DNA of 64,000 bases, taken from Gammaproteobacteria bacterium. Its GTDB lineage: Bacteria > Pseudomonadota > Gammaproteobacteria > CAIRSR01. Numbering within the stretch: position 1 is the first letter of the stretch; the number at the start of each line of letters is the position of its first letter. Positions 1 to 12,108 of this stretch are shown here, piece after piece. The stretch spans positions 36,207-100,206 of the forward strand of contig CAUYTY010000111.1 of NCBI GenBank assembly GCA_963575655.1, in the 5' to 3' direction. The translations under genes were made by a program, and so were the position numbers. The notes under the pieces are model-generated. The model had not been told where the DNA came from and ran no database searches. It worked only from the letters and a program-made list of their open reading frames with translations.

Positions 1-1
1 A

Positions 2-3000
2 GGTAAGTCTACGATTCGAATACCGGCGGTTGATGGTAAGGCCTGTGCGGTGCTTACCTCTACAGTGGCGGGAATTGCCAACGTTACTGCGCAGGATCCT
101 CTCGATAGTACCCGCTCTGACTCCATGACGGTTGCCATCTCCGCGTCTGCGAACGACGCTGCCTCTATTGCCATCCAGGCGACTCCGTCCACTCTGCCGA
201 TCAGTGGAGGGGGAACGGTTAATCAATCCAATCTTAAGGTTACGGTGCGTACCACTGATAATCAGCCGGTGGGAGGGGCTATCGTCTTTCTGTCCCTGAG
301 TAATCCTACCGGTGGTGGTGAGAGCATCTCCCCGGTTTTGGCCATTACCGACGATGCGGGGGTTGCCAACGCGACCTTTAGCTCCGGCTCACAGCCTTCC
401 AGTGGTCAGGGGGTTGTGATCAATGCCAGTGCGGTGGGTACCGAGATTACCGCTCATACCAACTTGCTGATCTCTCAAGCTGCTGGGTCAGTTGCTATCG
501 GTACCTCTACGGTTGAACAGGTTACCGATGACGATACCGCTTACATCATGCCCATGTCGGTGTTAGTGACCGATGTAGCGGGCAACGCGGTGCCTGGGGC
601 CGCAGTGAATCTGACCGCTTGGCCAACTCTGTACTTTACCGGCCATCGTGTCGAAGGCGCGGCAGTCATTACCGGTGTCTTTCCCAACGAGGATGTCAAC
701 GAGAACCTTATTCTGGATACATCGCCGAGAAATGAGGATACCAATGGCGATCATCGGTTGACGCCACCTAATACCTCTGCGGGTAGCCTGCCGGCGACGG
801 TAACCACGGATGAGAGCGGTCGAGCGTCTTTTAATTTGACATTCCTAAAAGAATACGCCAACTGGATTCAGACACGAGTTCGTGCCACTGTTTCAGCACA
901 GGGGACAGAGGCGCAGTCTCAACTCCTATTTACACTGACGCCTACGCAACACGATGTAGAAGCCAAAGTATTGCCACCCTCGCCTTTTAATTGTCCCACT
1001 CAGATTACTTTGCTCGATCCTGCGACCCAGTTGGCGTTGGACCCTGCGACGGTAAATCTGGCAGCCGGGGTATCAGGAAAGGTAACCGTTGCCATCTTGG
1101 GACCTACCCTGGCAGACCAGACGATAATTCGTACGATCTCTAATGCGACCGACCCCAACAATAATCTGGTGGTTACTGCTACCTCTGGATCTACCGATAG
1201 CTCGGGTCATTTCACCTCGGATATACAAGTGACGGCTGGTGATGGCGGAGATAGTGCGGTCATTACTTATGCTGTGGGCTGTGCCGTTGCTACGTTAAAT
1301 GTGGTTGTCCCGACGACGCCTACCTATTTGGTTCTTTCTACGGATAAGGTCACGGTGAAGTCAGATAGTTCTGACAATGCCACGATTACTGCCACGGTCT
1401 TGGATGCTAGCCACGCGGCTATGGCTGGCGTTGAGGTCGGTTTTTCTGCACCGGCGGGCCAGATTAGTGCCTCTTCTGCCACTACTGACAACGATGGTCG
1501 TGCCTCTATTACCTTCTCAGCAGGGGCGATAGGCAGTAATCAAACTGTTTGGATTGATTCTCAGATTCAACGGGTCGGAGGGCAGGCCCTCCAACGTCGG
1601 ATTCCTATCCAGATCGCGGGGACCACGGTAGAGTTGATCGTTGGTAAGACCTCGCTTCCAGCGGATCAATCCGAATTTGTCGATGCCAATGTGATGGTAC
1701 GGAATGCTGGGGAGCATCCCATCTTTGACGTACCGGTATGGGTCGAGATTCAGAACGTTGATTCGTCAGACGGCAGCCACGGTAATCTGGCGCTGACTAC
1801 TACCTCCGAAGTCTCGATTACGACGCGAGATTGTCCATTGACTGAAGGTACACGAGTCTGTTCTACGGAGGGAATTCCCCCTAATGCGTTATTCCTTGGC
1901 TTTACCGACGTGACTGGATTGCTCAAGGTACGGGTACGTGGTGCTCGGGAGGGGGTGGTTGCGTTAGCGGCCTATAGCCAAGGGGCATCGACATCACTCC
2001 AATTCTCGATCAGTGCGGCGGCTAACCTACTTCGGATCGAGCAACCAGTCGTGTCGGTAGTACCACCGGTTGTTTATGTCTCGGGGGGGACCCCGCAACC
2101 CAATCATCCCACGTATCTCGATTTTAAGGTCAGTGCCCCCGGTATTACGACGCAAGTGACTTTTTCAACTTCGCTAGGAAGTTGGCGTGGTGGCGTTTGG
2201 AATAGCGGGATCCAGTCTTGTGATAATTTGGTAGGCGCCAGCCAAGCGGTGGTTTCGGCGGCGGTGATTAATGGGGTGGCTTGCGCCCGATTGACCTCTG
2301 ATATTGCTGGTACTGCCTCCATATTGGTACGCGATACCAATGCCCCGCTCCGATCCGATGTTAGGGTTGTTGCCTTCTCGGCGGAGATCTCTCAAGCCGG
2401 GAAACTGTTGTTTGGTGCGGATCGAAACGTGTTACCGGTCAGTATTGGTGTTGCCAATAAGTACACGGCGCAACTGAGTGCGCGATTACTGACTGCCAAT
2501 GATGCTCCCATTGCAGGGGCCAACATTTCTTTTACCCTTTTGGACTCTACCGGGGGGGGGAGAGACTATTTCACCGCCGTTGGCTACTACCGATAGCAGT
2601 GGTGAGGCGCATGCCACCTTTAGTTCTGGTACCACGGCCTCTTCTGCGGGTGGATTACGTATTCAGGCGTCGGTTCTGGATTTAGCTGCCAATGCACCAG
2701 CGGACGCTAAACCAAAGACAATCAATATTATCATTTCCGATAGTGCCGGCTCGGTGATCATTAGCCGAGGCACCACGGTAGTTGCTAGCGAGGACAATAC
2801 TGCCTACCTGTTGCCGATGTCGATTTTGGTGGCGGATGTGGCGGGTAATCCGGTGGTGGGCGCTACGGTGACACTGAGCAATTGGGCTACGTATTACTCC
2901 ACGGGGGTGAGGGATACCATCACGGCTGAGTATCCTGTGATTGAAAATGGTTCGGCAGTACTCACGGATACCTTTGCCAACGAAGACATCAATGGCAACA

Positions 3001-6000
3001 CCAGTTTGGATGCGGGCGAGGATAGTAATGGCGATGGTCACCTGACCCCTCCCAACTCCGCAGCAGGTACGGTTCCGCGCACGGTTACCACTGGTGAGGA
3101 TGGCCTGGCGAGTTTCAACCTGAGGTATCTCAAGGAAGATGCCGATTGGGTGGTGGATCGTATTACGGCGAGTACTTCAGTCCAGGGCAGCGAGGTTACG
3201 GCGAATTACAATATCCGTCTGCCGACGAGTAAGTCAGATATTTCGGCTGAGACTCTGCCGGATTCGCCATTTAATGCGGGATGTCCCTATAGCGCGGTAG
3301 TGAATTCTGCCAGTACGTTATCAATTCCGCCGGGTGGTTCTTCCGTTGTTACCGTGCAGCTATCGCCCCTTCCCTTCTGCTCGGAGCTGTCGCCACAGTC
3401 GAATAGTCCCTGTCTAGCAGATGGAATTTCTCCGCCATCGTTGAATAGTCGACCGGTAACTGCATTAGTCGACAACACGCAAGCGGTGGGTGACCTCAAT
3501 GCCACGGCAACCAGTGGTACTACTGGTGTTATCGGGGGGGTTGACGGTCGGTTTGAATCAACCATCGCGGTTTCGACGTTGGATGCCCAAGCAGGAGATG
3601 CGGCTACCGTTCACTTCTATGCCAGTTGTGCCAAGGTCTCGGTGCGGGTCGTGGTTGGGAACGCTACTCCTGCGCATATCACAATGTCCGCATTTCCCTC
3701 TCAAGTGCTTCCGGGAGGTAGCGTCAGAGTAACCGCAGTGGTTACGGATGTTGACGATACCCCGGTGGCCGATTGGCCAGTTACCTTTGGGGCGACCGGC
3801 GATAGCGGTGGGTTTTTCGGTGTCGCAGCGTTGACTACGGATAGCCATGGTCAGGTCAGCACCACTTATACCGCTGGTCAACAGCCGGGTACTGATCACC
3901 TTACCGTTCAAGCAAGCGCAACGTTGAATGCGACGCAAGATGTTCGAGTGAATCCAAGCTCACCCTTGGTGGCGGCCATTGAACTCCAAGCGGGGGCGGC
4001 CAATATTCCGGTGGGGGGTTCTGGTGTCAATCTGCGGGCCACCGTGACCAATTCATTTGGTCAGCCGTTGGAAGGAATTACGGTGACTTTTGTCACCAAT
4101 GCTGGAACATTCCAGGGCCTTGCCTCGGTGGACAAAACTACCAACACCCAAGGTATTGCGGATATAACACTATCATCTGGTGACGTGGTGAGTACCGCCA
4201 CTGTGACGGCGAATGCCAACGGCTTCCTGGCATCCACTCGGGTCACCTTCGATCCGGGTTCGCCCAAGTTTGTTGAGCTGTCCACTGCCCCCGGTATTGT
4301 TCAGCCCCTTGGTACTGCCGTAGTGCAGGCAGCCGTCTGGGACGCCGAGGGAAATCCGGTACCTGGCCAACAGGTGGCATTTTCCTTCGTTACCAATCGC
4401 TCCAATGGTTCGGTGAATCCGTCAGTGGCGACAACCGGTCTTGATGGACGGGCGACTACCACCTATACCGCTGGCAGTACTACCGGCATCGATCGCCTTC
4501 GTGCTCAGGCCGCCAACGGCGCCAACATCCCTCAGCAAGGTAACCAGAATCCGGTGGATATCACCGTGAGTGCGGGTGGGGTAGTGATTGGCAGCGTGGC
4601 GCTTCAATTTGGCAGTGCGACGTTGGTTGCGGATGGAACGAGTCGCGTCTCGTTGCGTGCCCACGTGAGCGATAGTGGTGGCCAGTCTGTGGCTGGGACG
4701 ACGGTCCAGTTTTCCTCAGACGGTGGAACCCTATGGGATGCGTTCACGGGGGGCAATTCCGTTGGTAGCGCCGTGACCGACGCCACGGGGAACGCCCAGC
4801 TTTTCCTCCAATCCTCTACCCGAATTGGTGTTGCTACGGTGCGAGTTAACGCTACCGGCTTCACCGATAGTGGAACGGTTACCTTCGTTGCCGGTGACCC
4901 TGCGACGATTACCTTAGGTGCCGCGCCAACCACAGTGAACCCTGGTGGTATCGCGACGTTGCGGGCCACGGTAGTGGATGTCAACGGCAATGCGGTGAGT
5001 CAACAGACGGTTACGTTTGGATTCAGTGCCAACGGTAACGGGATTACCAATGCCAGTGGCGCCCTGCTCAGTGCGACGACGGCTACTACTGATACCAATG
5101 GTGTGGCTACGGTGGTTTATACCGCTGGTACCCGGAACGGGACTACGGTGGCTCACGATTTTCTGGTGGCGCAGACCACCAATGGCCGTTCCTCATCCCC
5201 CATGGATATGACAGTCGATCCCAGTGCTGCTGTGGTGGCAGGGGTAGTGCTGACCACGGGTAGCGCTAGCCTGCCTGCGGACGGTGTCAGTCGGACATTG
5301 TTGCGGGCGACGGTTACGAGTACTCAGGGTCAACCCATCGTTGGGCTGGCCGTACAATTCTCTAACACGGTGGGAGTATTGGAGGCATCTGACGGTACTG
5401 TCGCCAACAGTGCCTCGACAAATGCCAGTGGTATCGCTGAGTTGTATCTAAAATCTCCTCGTATCATCGGTATTTCCACCATTACAGCCACCGCTGGTGG
5501 ATTTAGTGACGCTGCCACGGTGAGTTTTACTGCCGGTGCCCCGACTCAAATCACCCTAAATGCGGCGCCAGCAACGGTCAATCTGAATGGGTCAAGCACG
5601 ATCCAGGCGACGGTGTTGGATGCCCTTGATAACCCGGTGTTGGGTCAGACAGTGAGCTTTGACATTACCTCTAATCGGAGTGGCGGTAGCCTGGGTTCAA
5701 CCTCTGCGGTTACGGATGGAAATGGGCGTGCGACTGTGATCTACGTCGTAGGTGCTACGGGCGGAACGGACATCGTACGGGCAAGGTTGGCCAGTGGGGT
5801 CCAAGCAACGGCGACGGTGGTGGCTGATGCGGCAGCAACGGTAGTGGGGTCGGTAGCAGTGAGCACGGGCGCGGCTAGCGTTATGGCGGATGGCGCGAGC
5901 AGGGTCTCAGTTCGGGCGACGGTACAAGATACGGCTGGGCATGTGGCGGTTGGGGTGACGGTTGATTTCACTACTACTGCTGGGACCCTGTCCCAGGCAA

Positions 6001-9000
6001 CGGCACAAACCAATTCCTCTGGAGTGGCGGAAGTAAGCTTAATCGCACCAACCCAGGTGGGGAGTTCTACGGTTACGGCTAGCGTTAGTGGTTTCAGTAA
6101 CAGCGCTGTCGTCAGTTTCACGGCAGGCGCACCCGCGCAGATTGCCCTGAGTGCCGCACCCGCAACGGTGAATCCGAACGGGACGAGCGCGATCCAGGTA
6201 ACGGTGTTGGATACCTTTGATAACCCAGTGATCGGTCAGGCAGTAAGTTTCAGCGCTACGGTCAACCAAAGCGGGGGAAGTCTCGGCGCGGTTTCTGCAA
6301 TTACCGATGCTACTGGGCGTGCGACAGTGGTCTATACCGTGGGCGCTACGGGAGGTACCGATACGATACGGGCACGATTGGCCAATGGAGTTCAGGGAAC
6401 GGTTGATGTGGTCGTCGATACCTCGGCGGTAGTGGTGGGGTCGGTAGCGTTAGTTACGGGAGCGGCCAGTGTGGTGGCTGATGGCACGAGCACCGTCTCG
6501 ATACGGGCCACGGTGCGCGATACCTCGGGCTTAGCAGCAGTAGGGGTGACCGTGGATTTTGCCACCACCGCCGGAACCTTATCCGCAGCGGCGGCCGTGA
6601 CGGACAGTACCGGGTTGGCAGAGGTTAGCCTGACCGCGCCCACCTTGGTGGGGAGTACTACGGTCACGGCGAGTGCTAGCGGTTTCAGTAGCAGTGCCGT
6701 GGTGACCTTAGTGGCGGGTGGACCGGCCCTGATTACTTTGACTGCTGCGCCAGAGACGATTAACCCGCATGGGGCGAGTACGATCCTGGCAGCGATAGTG
6801 GACACCTTCGGAAATCCTGTGGTGGGTCAGCTCGTGAATTTTGACTTGGTGACCAACGGTAGTGGTGGAAGTCTGGGGGTAGCCTCCGCAGTTACGGACA
6901 ACAGCGGACGGGCGACCGCGATCTATACGGCGGGGGTCTCGAACGGTACGGATGTTGTGCGCGCGCGTCTGGCCAACGGAATCGTGGCGACGACGAACAT
7001 AGTGGTCAATACCTCAGCAACCGTAGTAGGGTCGTTGGTGGTGGTTGCAGGTGCGGTCAGTGTGGTAGCCGATGGTGCGAGTACCGTTTCGATCCGGGCA
7101 ACGGTACGAGATACCTCGGGCCTGCCTGCGGTGGGGATGGTGGTTAATTTCTCCACTACGGCGGGGATATTGTCGGCGGCGACGGCGGTCACTGATGCTA
7201 CCGGGGGAGCGGAGATCAGTCTGACGGCACCGAACCAGGTGGGGAATGCCACGGTCACGGGTAGCCTTAATGGATTCGTTGCTAGCACGGTAGTAACTTT
7301 CCTGGCGGGCGCCCCGGCGCAGGTCACCTTGACCGCAGTTCCGACAGTCCTCAATCCCGGTGGAACGAGCACGATCCAGGCGACCGTACAGGACGCCAAC
7401 GGCAACGCGGTGACGGCCCATACCGTCGCGTTCGGCATTACTACCAATAACAGCGGTGCTGCCCTGAGTGCCTCGGCAATTGTTACGGATGCCTCCGGTC
7501 ACGCATTAGTTACCTATACGGCGGGTATTACCGGCGGTGTTAGCGATGTGGTGACGGCCACTACCACGAATGGAAGATCGGGACAGGTGACGTTGAATGT
7601 TAATAGCGTTTCCGTGGGTGCCATCCTGGTATTGTCGGCGGCCAATCTGGTTGCGGATGGCACCCAAACTACCACGGTGCGCGCCATCGTTCGTGACCTG
7701 AATGGAAATCTAGCGCAGGGGGTCACCGTGGCCTTCTCGGTCAGCAATGGGTCGGTGACGGTCACCGCGCCGGTGACTGGGGCGGATGGGACGGCGAGTG
7801 CATCTCTACAGGCACCCACTCGTACCGGTAGTGCCAACATTATCGCCAGTGCTGGTGGTATCTCGGGCAATACCTCGATCCAGTTCATCGCGGGTCCAGC
7901 CGCCAACGTTGTGCTATCTGCCGCGCCCTCAACCGTAGCCCCTACGGCGTCAACGACCCTGACGGTTACCGTTACCGATACCCAAGGGAACCCAGTAGGG
8001 AACGATTCTGTTCGCTTCTCTACCTCAAATAATGATAGTGAAGGTTCTTTGGCCTCTACTACCGTGACTACCAATGCCAATGGTGTCGCTACCGTCGTCT
8101 ACACGGCAGGTGTAGCGGGTGGGGGAAGTGTTGTGACTGATACCCTGAAAGCGGAAGACCTGACGGTGGATCCTGCGGTGGTAATACCAGGGACCGTGAA
8201 TGTGACGGTAGACCCGGCAACCATCACCCTCACCAGCTTGTCGTTGGCGATCGTCAACGGTACGTTGACTCTTACCGCAGACGGGACGAGTACTGCACGT
8301 CTCCGTGCGACGGTCCAACGGCGGACCATTGGGGGGGGTAGTGTACCGTCGGTGGGGACCTCTGTGGTTTTCGAGACTACTGCGGGTAGCCTGGATGCAG
8401 GTACGGCCGTGACTGACAGCAATGGGTTGGCTGAGGTGGTCTTAACTGCCCCGACCAGGACCGCCACGGCTACCCTAACCGCTCGAACGGGCGGGCTTAC
8501 TGCTACGACGACGTTGGCCTTCGTAGCTGGTGCTCCGGATGCTGGTAATTCCAGTTTGACGGCTAATCCCCAAACCCTTGCGGCAGATGGGGCCTCTACC
8601 TCCACAGTGACGGTGATCCTGGCGGATGTGAACGGCAATCTGGTCGCCGACGGTACCTCGGTTACCTTAGTGACTACCGCAGGAACCATTGCCATCAATC
8701 CGGTGAGTACCCTTTCGGGGCGCGCGAGCTTTACCCTGAGTGCGCCTACGGTTACCGGTACTGCGTCGTTGAGTGTTGCTCAGCTACCGAGTCTCACCAC
8801 CGATGTGACCTTTGGATCTACCTCTACGGGTGACCCGGCCAGTATCCTGCTCTCTGCGGGTACCACACAGATCTCCGTGGCGGGGGTGGGTCAGGTAGAG
8901 AACACTACCATTAGCCTGCAAATCAAGGATGATGCGGGCAATCCGATTGATGAGAGCAGTTACGGCGACGATTCACTGAACAATCTGAGAGTAAGGATGG

Positions 9001-10394
9001 TGACGCAGCCACATGGAGGCGAGTATGTGAGTGGCGTGAATGCGGCGAGTCAGGTATGTACCACCCTGTTTGGTAGTTCTGTCGACCAACTCTCTTGTCC
9101 TGGCGTCAGTGCGGGTCCGGTTTATCTGCGTACTACCCATGGTTCACTGACCCTGAATCTCCAGGCGGGTACCCTACCTGGTGTGGTGGAAGTCGAGATC
9201 GCGGTCTTGCTCAAGGCCGACGGTAGCGCTCTAAGCTCACCCCTGACTGCCTCTCTGTCTCAGGTGGTCATTGCCTCCGGTCCACCACATACCATTGCCT
9301 TGACCAGTCCAATCACGAATGCAGTGACCAACGTAGGGGCGGGGTTGTATCGGCGGGTTGGTAGTGCGTCGGTTACCGATAGATACGGTAATAATGTGCC
9401 GAATGGTACGGTGATTAACCTTGGCTTGGTGGACTCGGTGTTGGCGCAGGGTTCGGCGGGTGTTATTACCGCAGGGGATGCTACGTTAACGGCGGGTACC
9501 AGTTTGCTCACCGTAAGTTGTACCGACTCAACGACTTGTAATGCCCTGGTGGCTGATTTCCTCACTCAAGTAGAGCGTAATAACACGCTAAGGGGGATCC
9601 AAGCCAACGATCGAGTGCTGATTGAGAATGCCCAGGCACAGGATAAGGGTCGTTTTGTGGCTAGCCCCCTGACGGTTGCGAGTACCACGTTGGAGGTACA
9701 GTCGCCTTACGTGGGAACTATGCCTAGCGGGTCAATACCTGCCCCTCTGTATACGGTGGGCGCCTCTCTACTTGGCGCCCAGATCGCGGGTAGTGACGCC
9801 TCTGGGGGTAATCTTACGGTGGGTACTGCTACCACCCAGGACGGTATTATCAATTTCCGCGTGACCTATCCGGCCCACAATAATAATGCCGGTACGAGTC
9901 GCGGCACTATTCTCGTGGGTTGCTATGGCTATCAAGCGGATGGTTCGTATAGCACCGATGATAAACGTTATGACGTGCCGCAATCGACGCAGGTTTATGT
10001 GATTGCCAATGCCAGTAACGATAGTGCTACCGCCGTGGATAAAGGGCAATTCTGCTTTACTTCTATATCTGGATGGACGTTGGGTCCAGATACGTCATTG
10101 AGTAGTAGTAGTAACGTGACGCTACTGTTGCAAGATGGCGGTGATACCGTCCCTCTGCCCTTTGTGGGAGTTTCTTGCCTCGCGGTAGTTACTGCACGGG
10201 ATGTTACGAGCGATTTTGATCTGGCTGCGGTTGTGCAGAATAATGCGGAGAATGCCAAAGCCCAAACCGATATTAACGGTAACGTAGTAGTAGCAGTCAC
10301 GGTGTCAGGTACAGCTCTAGTATCGGGGGATGCGGGTACCGTGACCTGCACGGCAGGTGATGCCACCGGTACCATTAGCGTGGCCATACCGTAA
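2..10394 (+). CDS. Giant Ig-like (Big_1/invasin-type) repeat surface protein, 5'-truncated by the window, with one G-run frameshift
   Basis: The reading frame is open from base 2, so the true start lies upstream. About 3464 codons are visible once one base is removed from the G run at 2552-2560. The protein is almost wholly beta-rich Ig-like repeats of about 90-100 residues, with motifs such as VTDSTGLAEVSLTAP, typical of bacterial Ig-like domain 1 in intimin/invasin-type adhesins. The first third holds a tandem duplication with Asp/Asn-rich, Ca-binding-like motifs (DSNGDGHLTPPN). The middle is a regular array of double domains. The end (about 8850-10394) is less repetitive and has several Cys residues. 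No membrane anchor or sorting signal is visible at the C-terminus (ending GTISVAIP), so any beta-barrel or signal would have to lie in the missing N-terminus. A surface adhesin or envelope-spanning structural role is inferred. The repeat-family call is confident; the exact function is not. Confidence 0.85.
194..990 (+). repeat. Copy 1 of a large intragenic duplication in the Ig-like protein
   Basis: This segment encodes the series LP(I/V)S, TGGGE(S/T)ISP, TAY(I/L)(L/M)PMS, VAGN, NED, TNGD, LTPPN, FLKE and ending LPPSPFN. The same order of motifs reappears at 2432-3275. The copies are clearly related at protein level but diverged at DNA level, so the duplication is old. This copy encodes TGGGE as acc-ggt-ggt-ggt-gag, without a long G run, which shows how the broken second copy should read. 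Confidence 0.85.
2432..3275 (+). repeat. Copy 2 of the large intragenic duplication
   Basis: This is the paralogue of 194-990, with the same order of motifs (TGGGETISPP, TAYLLPMS, VAGNPV, NEDINGN, DSNGDGHLTPPN, LKEDADW, LPDSPFN). It contains the G run that breaks the frame. The Asp/Asn-rich stretch DINGN..DAGEDSNGDGHLT resembles calcium-binding loops. Confidence 0.85.
2552..2560 (+). other. G9 run causing a frame break in the Ig-like gene
   Basis: Nine Gs follow CTCTACC. Read as printed, the upstream frame leaves homology after TGGG and stops at 2596. With eight Gs the codons become acc-ggg-ggg-gga-gag-act-att, giving TGGGETISP, which matches the paralogous copy (TGGGESISP) and runs on to 10394. 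Confidence 0.9.
4560..7620 (+). repeat. Tandem Ig-like double-domain units of about 600 bp
   Basis: At least five successive units begin with a phrase of the type VVxGSVxLxxGAASVxADGxS(R/T)VSxRATV, near 4570, 5220, 5826, 6420, 7012 and (weaker) 7606, so the period is about 590-650 bp. Each unit has two Ig-like domains, one ending with a TVTASxxGF block and the next starting with an AAPxTxNPxG block. The units around 5826-7600 are the most alike, which suggests recent expansion or homogenisation. Boundaries are approximate. Confidence 0.8.
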
Positions 10395-10430
10395 AGCAAG
10401 ATAGGCAATCTAGGTTGTTACCTATGGCCC

Positions 10431-10475
10431 ATTGTCTCGTCACTCCGCCAGGGATTGCCGGAGTGACGAGACAAT
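10431..10475. repeat. 17-bp perfect inverted repeat downstream of the Ig-like gene
   Basis: ATTGTCTCGTCACTCCG at 10431-10447 is perfectly complementary to 10459-10475, with an 11-base loop (CCAGGGATTGC). There is no T tract after the stem, so it is not a classical intrinsic terminator, although it could stop transcription or protect the mRNA 3' end. The loop motif CAGGGATTGCCGG recurs at 10642, and related CAATCCCTGC/GGCAATTCCTGCC motifs occur near 53000 and 27283. It is therefore probably a REP-like dispersed repeat. Confidence 0.75.
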
Positions 10476-11088
10476 AATCAACACTAGCGGCTTCCGACTA
10501 ATGTCCTCTCCCTCGATTTGAGATAGCGTTTGCGTCTATGCTGGTATTGATTGTTTAGGGCCGCCAAGATCTAAACGTAACCTACCGAAACGACTAAATA
10601 GCCCGAGTGGTCTCTAGCAAACGATTAAGTCGTCATCACGGCAGGGATTGCCGGAAAATTCAGAACTCATGGACGTGAACCTCGGTCTATGCCTTTTGTG
10701 TTCTCCATGTCTTCCGTGGTCGTTGAATTTCGACATTCCCTATCAGAATGACGGATAGCTAAAGCTTGGAGCAAATATTAATGGCTGTCTTCTGGTGGCG
10801 GAGGTTTTTGCTCTCCGTTTGGGGGGGGGATTTCTGATCGGAAAAAACATTTAGAAACAAAAAATTTACAAATCTCGTGCGCCGTCTTGTTAATCTAGTG
10901 GTGAGCGACCTGAGTCATGTGCTGTCCATCTTGTTGGTGTTATCAGTTTTTGCGAACGCCATTTGTATGGCGGGCGGGTGCCTGTGGGTAAATCTATAAA
11001 GTTGAGTATTTTTGTTGTGTCTGCGGGAGTAACCCATGTTTATGGTGCAGGATAATACTTGACTAACTAAAGTTATTCTTATGGCTGC
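10476..11088. other. Long intergenic region upstream of the nuo operon
   Basis: No convincing gene is seen between the Ig-like gene and nuoA. The stretch holds a second partial copy of the CAGGGATTGCCGG motif (about 10642), a G9 run at 10821-10829, and an AT-rich tract (10843-10875) that could bind regulators. No open frame here has protein-like composition. Confidence 0.6.
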
Positions 11089-11118
11089 TTGACACCCGTT
11101 AATGAGGTGGCCTAGACT
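11089..11118 (+). promoter_or_regulatory. Candidate sigma-70 promoter of the nuo operon
   Basis: A perfect -35 TTGACA at 11089-11094 is followed after 18 bases by TAGACT (11113-11118; 4 of 6 matches to TATAAT). Transcription would start near 11125, about 100 nt before nuoA. The call rests on motif match and position only. Confidence 0.4.
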
Positions 11119-11228
11119 TCTCCCACTCTAAGTGTCACCGGTGCTGCAAAGTGTCAAGTAATTGTGACAGAGCGATATCTGCCGGTGGCGAGAGTGCTTA
11201 CTCAGTGTCCCACTGAAGGAAGTGCGTA

Positions 11229-11585
11229 ATGCTGCAAAACTATCTTCCTATCCTATTGTTCCTGATGGTTGGTCTGGGGACAGGGGTGGTTTCTATTACG
11301 ATGGGGTTCGTTTTAGGGCCACATCGGCCTAACAGTGAGAAACTTTCTCCCTACGAGTGCGGCTTCGAGGCGTTCGAGGATTCGCGTCTGAAGTTTGATG
11401 TGCGTTACTATCTAGTCGCCATTTTGTTCATTATCTTCGACCTGGAAATTGCCTTTCTCTTTCCTTGGGGCGTAGTGCTGAAGCAGGTGGGTGGCTTTGG
11501 TTTGGCAGCAATGGCGTTATTCCTCGGGATTCTCGTAATCGGTTTCATCTACGAGTGGAAGAAGGGGGCGCTGGAATGGGAATAG
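11229..11585 (+). CDS. nuoA: NADH-quinone oxidoreductase subunit A
   Basis: NuoA is a small membrane-arm subunit (118 aa, usual length) of respiratory complex I, lying at the junction between the peripheral arm and the proton-pumping membrane arm. It has three hydrophobic segments (about residues 5-27, 62-84 and 88-110). The conserved motif [11 protein letters not shown] in the first loop contains the family Cys that lines the quinone/junction region. An AAGGA ribosome-binding site precedes the ATG. It is the first gene of the 14-gene operon, and its 3' end overlaps the nuoB start by 10 bases, suggesting translational coupling. Confidence 0.97.
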   Translation: MLQNYLPILLFLMVGLGTGVVSITMGFVLGPHRPNSEKLSPYECGFEAFEDSRLKFDVRYYLVAILFIIFDLEIAFLFPWGVVLKQVGGFGLAAMALFLGILVIGFIYEWKKGALEWE

Positions 11586-12052
11586 AGGGGCTTCTCGAAA
11601 AAGGTTTCGTGACCACAACCGCTGACCAGGTCATCAATTGGGCGCGCACCGGTTCGATGTGGCCAATGACCTTCGGTTTGGCGTGTTGTGCGGTGGAGAT
11701 GATGCACGCGGGGGCCGCGCGTTATGACTTGGACCGTTTTGGTATTGTGTTTCGGCCGAGTCCGCGTCAATCCGATGTGATGATTGTGGCAGGGACCTTA
11801 GTGAATAAGATGGCCCCGGCCTTGCGTAAGGTCTACGATCAAATGGCCGAGCCGCGTTGGGTGATCTCGATGGGGTCGTGTGCCAACGGTGGCGGTTACT
11901 ATTACTATTCCTATTCCGTAGTTCGCGGTTGTGATCGGATTGTGCCGGTAGATATTTATGTGCCGGGCTGTCCTCCCACGGCTGAGGCATTGATCTACGG
12001 AATTCTCCAATTGCAAAAGAAGATCCAACGCACTAATACTATTGCCCGGTAG
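11576..12052 (+). CDS. nuoB: NADH-quinone oxidoreductase subunit B (N2 cluster)
   Basis: NuoB is the peripheral-arm subunit that holds the terminal [4Fe-4S] cluster N2, which donates electrons to quinone. The ligand motifs are visible: CC in [11 protein letters not shown], then GSCANGGG, then [12 protein letters not shown] place the start at ATG 11576 ([11 protein letters not shown], 158 aa). The open frame extends further upstream, but that part is the nuoA sequence read in another frame. It overlaps nuoA by 10 bases and lies 56 bases before nuoC. The length is normal for the family. Confidence 0.97.
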   Translation: MGIEGLLEKGFVTTTADQVINWARTGSMWPMTFGLACCAVEMMHAGAARYDLDRFGIVFRPSPRQSDVMIVAGTLVNKMAPALRKVYDQMAEPRWVISMGSCANGGGYYYYSYSVVRGCDRIVPVDIYVPGCPPTAEALIYGILQLQKKIQRTNTIAR

Positions 12053-12108
12053 TGGGGAGATAGCGGTGTTGGCCTCTTACCTTCTGAGAACGGGAAGCGA
12101 TTCTGGCC

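Noticed and set aside
541..10408. Many minus-strand open frames inside the Ig-like gene (for example 6392-6805, 6923-7447, 7514-8080)
   Set aside because: They are antisense shadows of a GC-rich, Thr/Val/Ala-repeat gene. Their protein composition mirrors the repeats and none has a start signal or known motif.
10431..10475. Intrinsic terminator after the Ig-like gene
   Set aside because: The stem is strong but no T tract follows on either side; treated as a REP-like inverted repeat.
11634..11990. Minus-strand frames opposite nuo genes
   Set aside because: They are antisense to genes with complete cofactor motifs and have low-complexity Arg/His/Pro composition.
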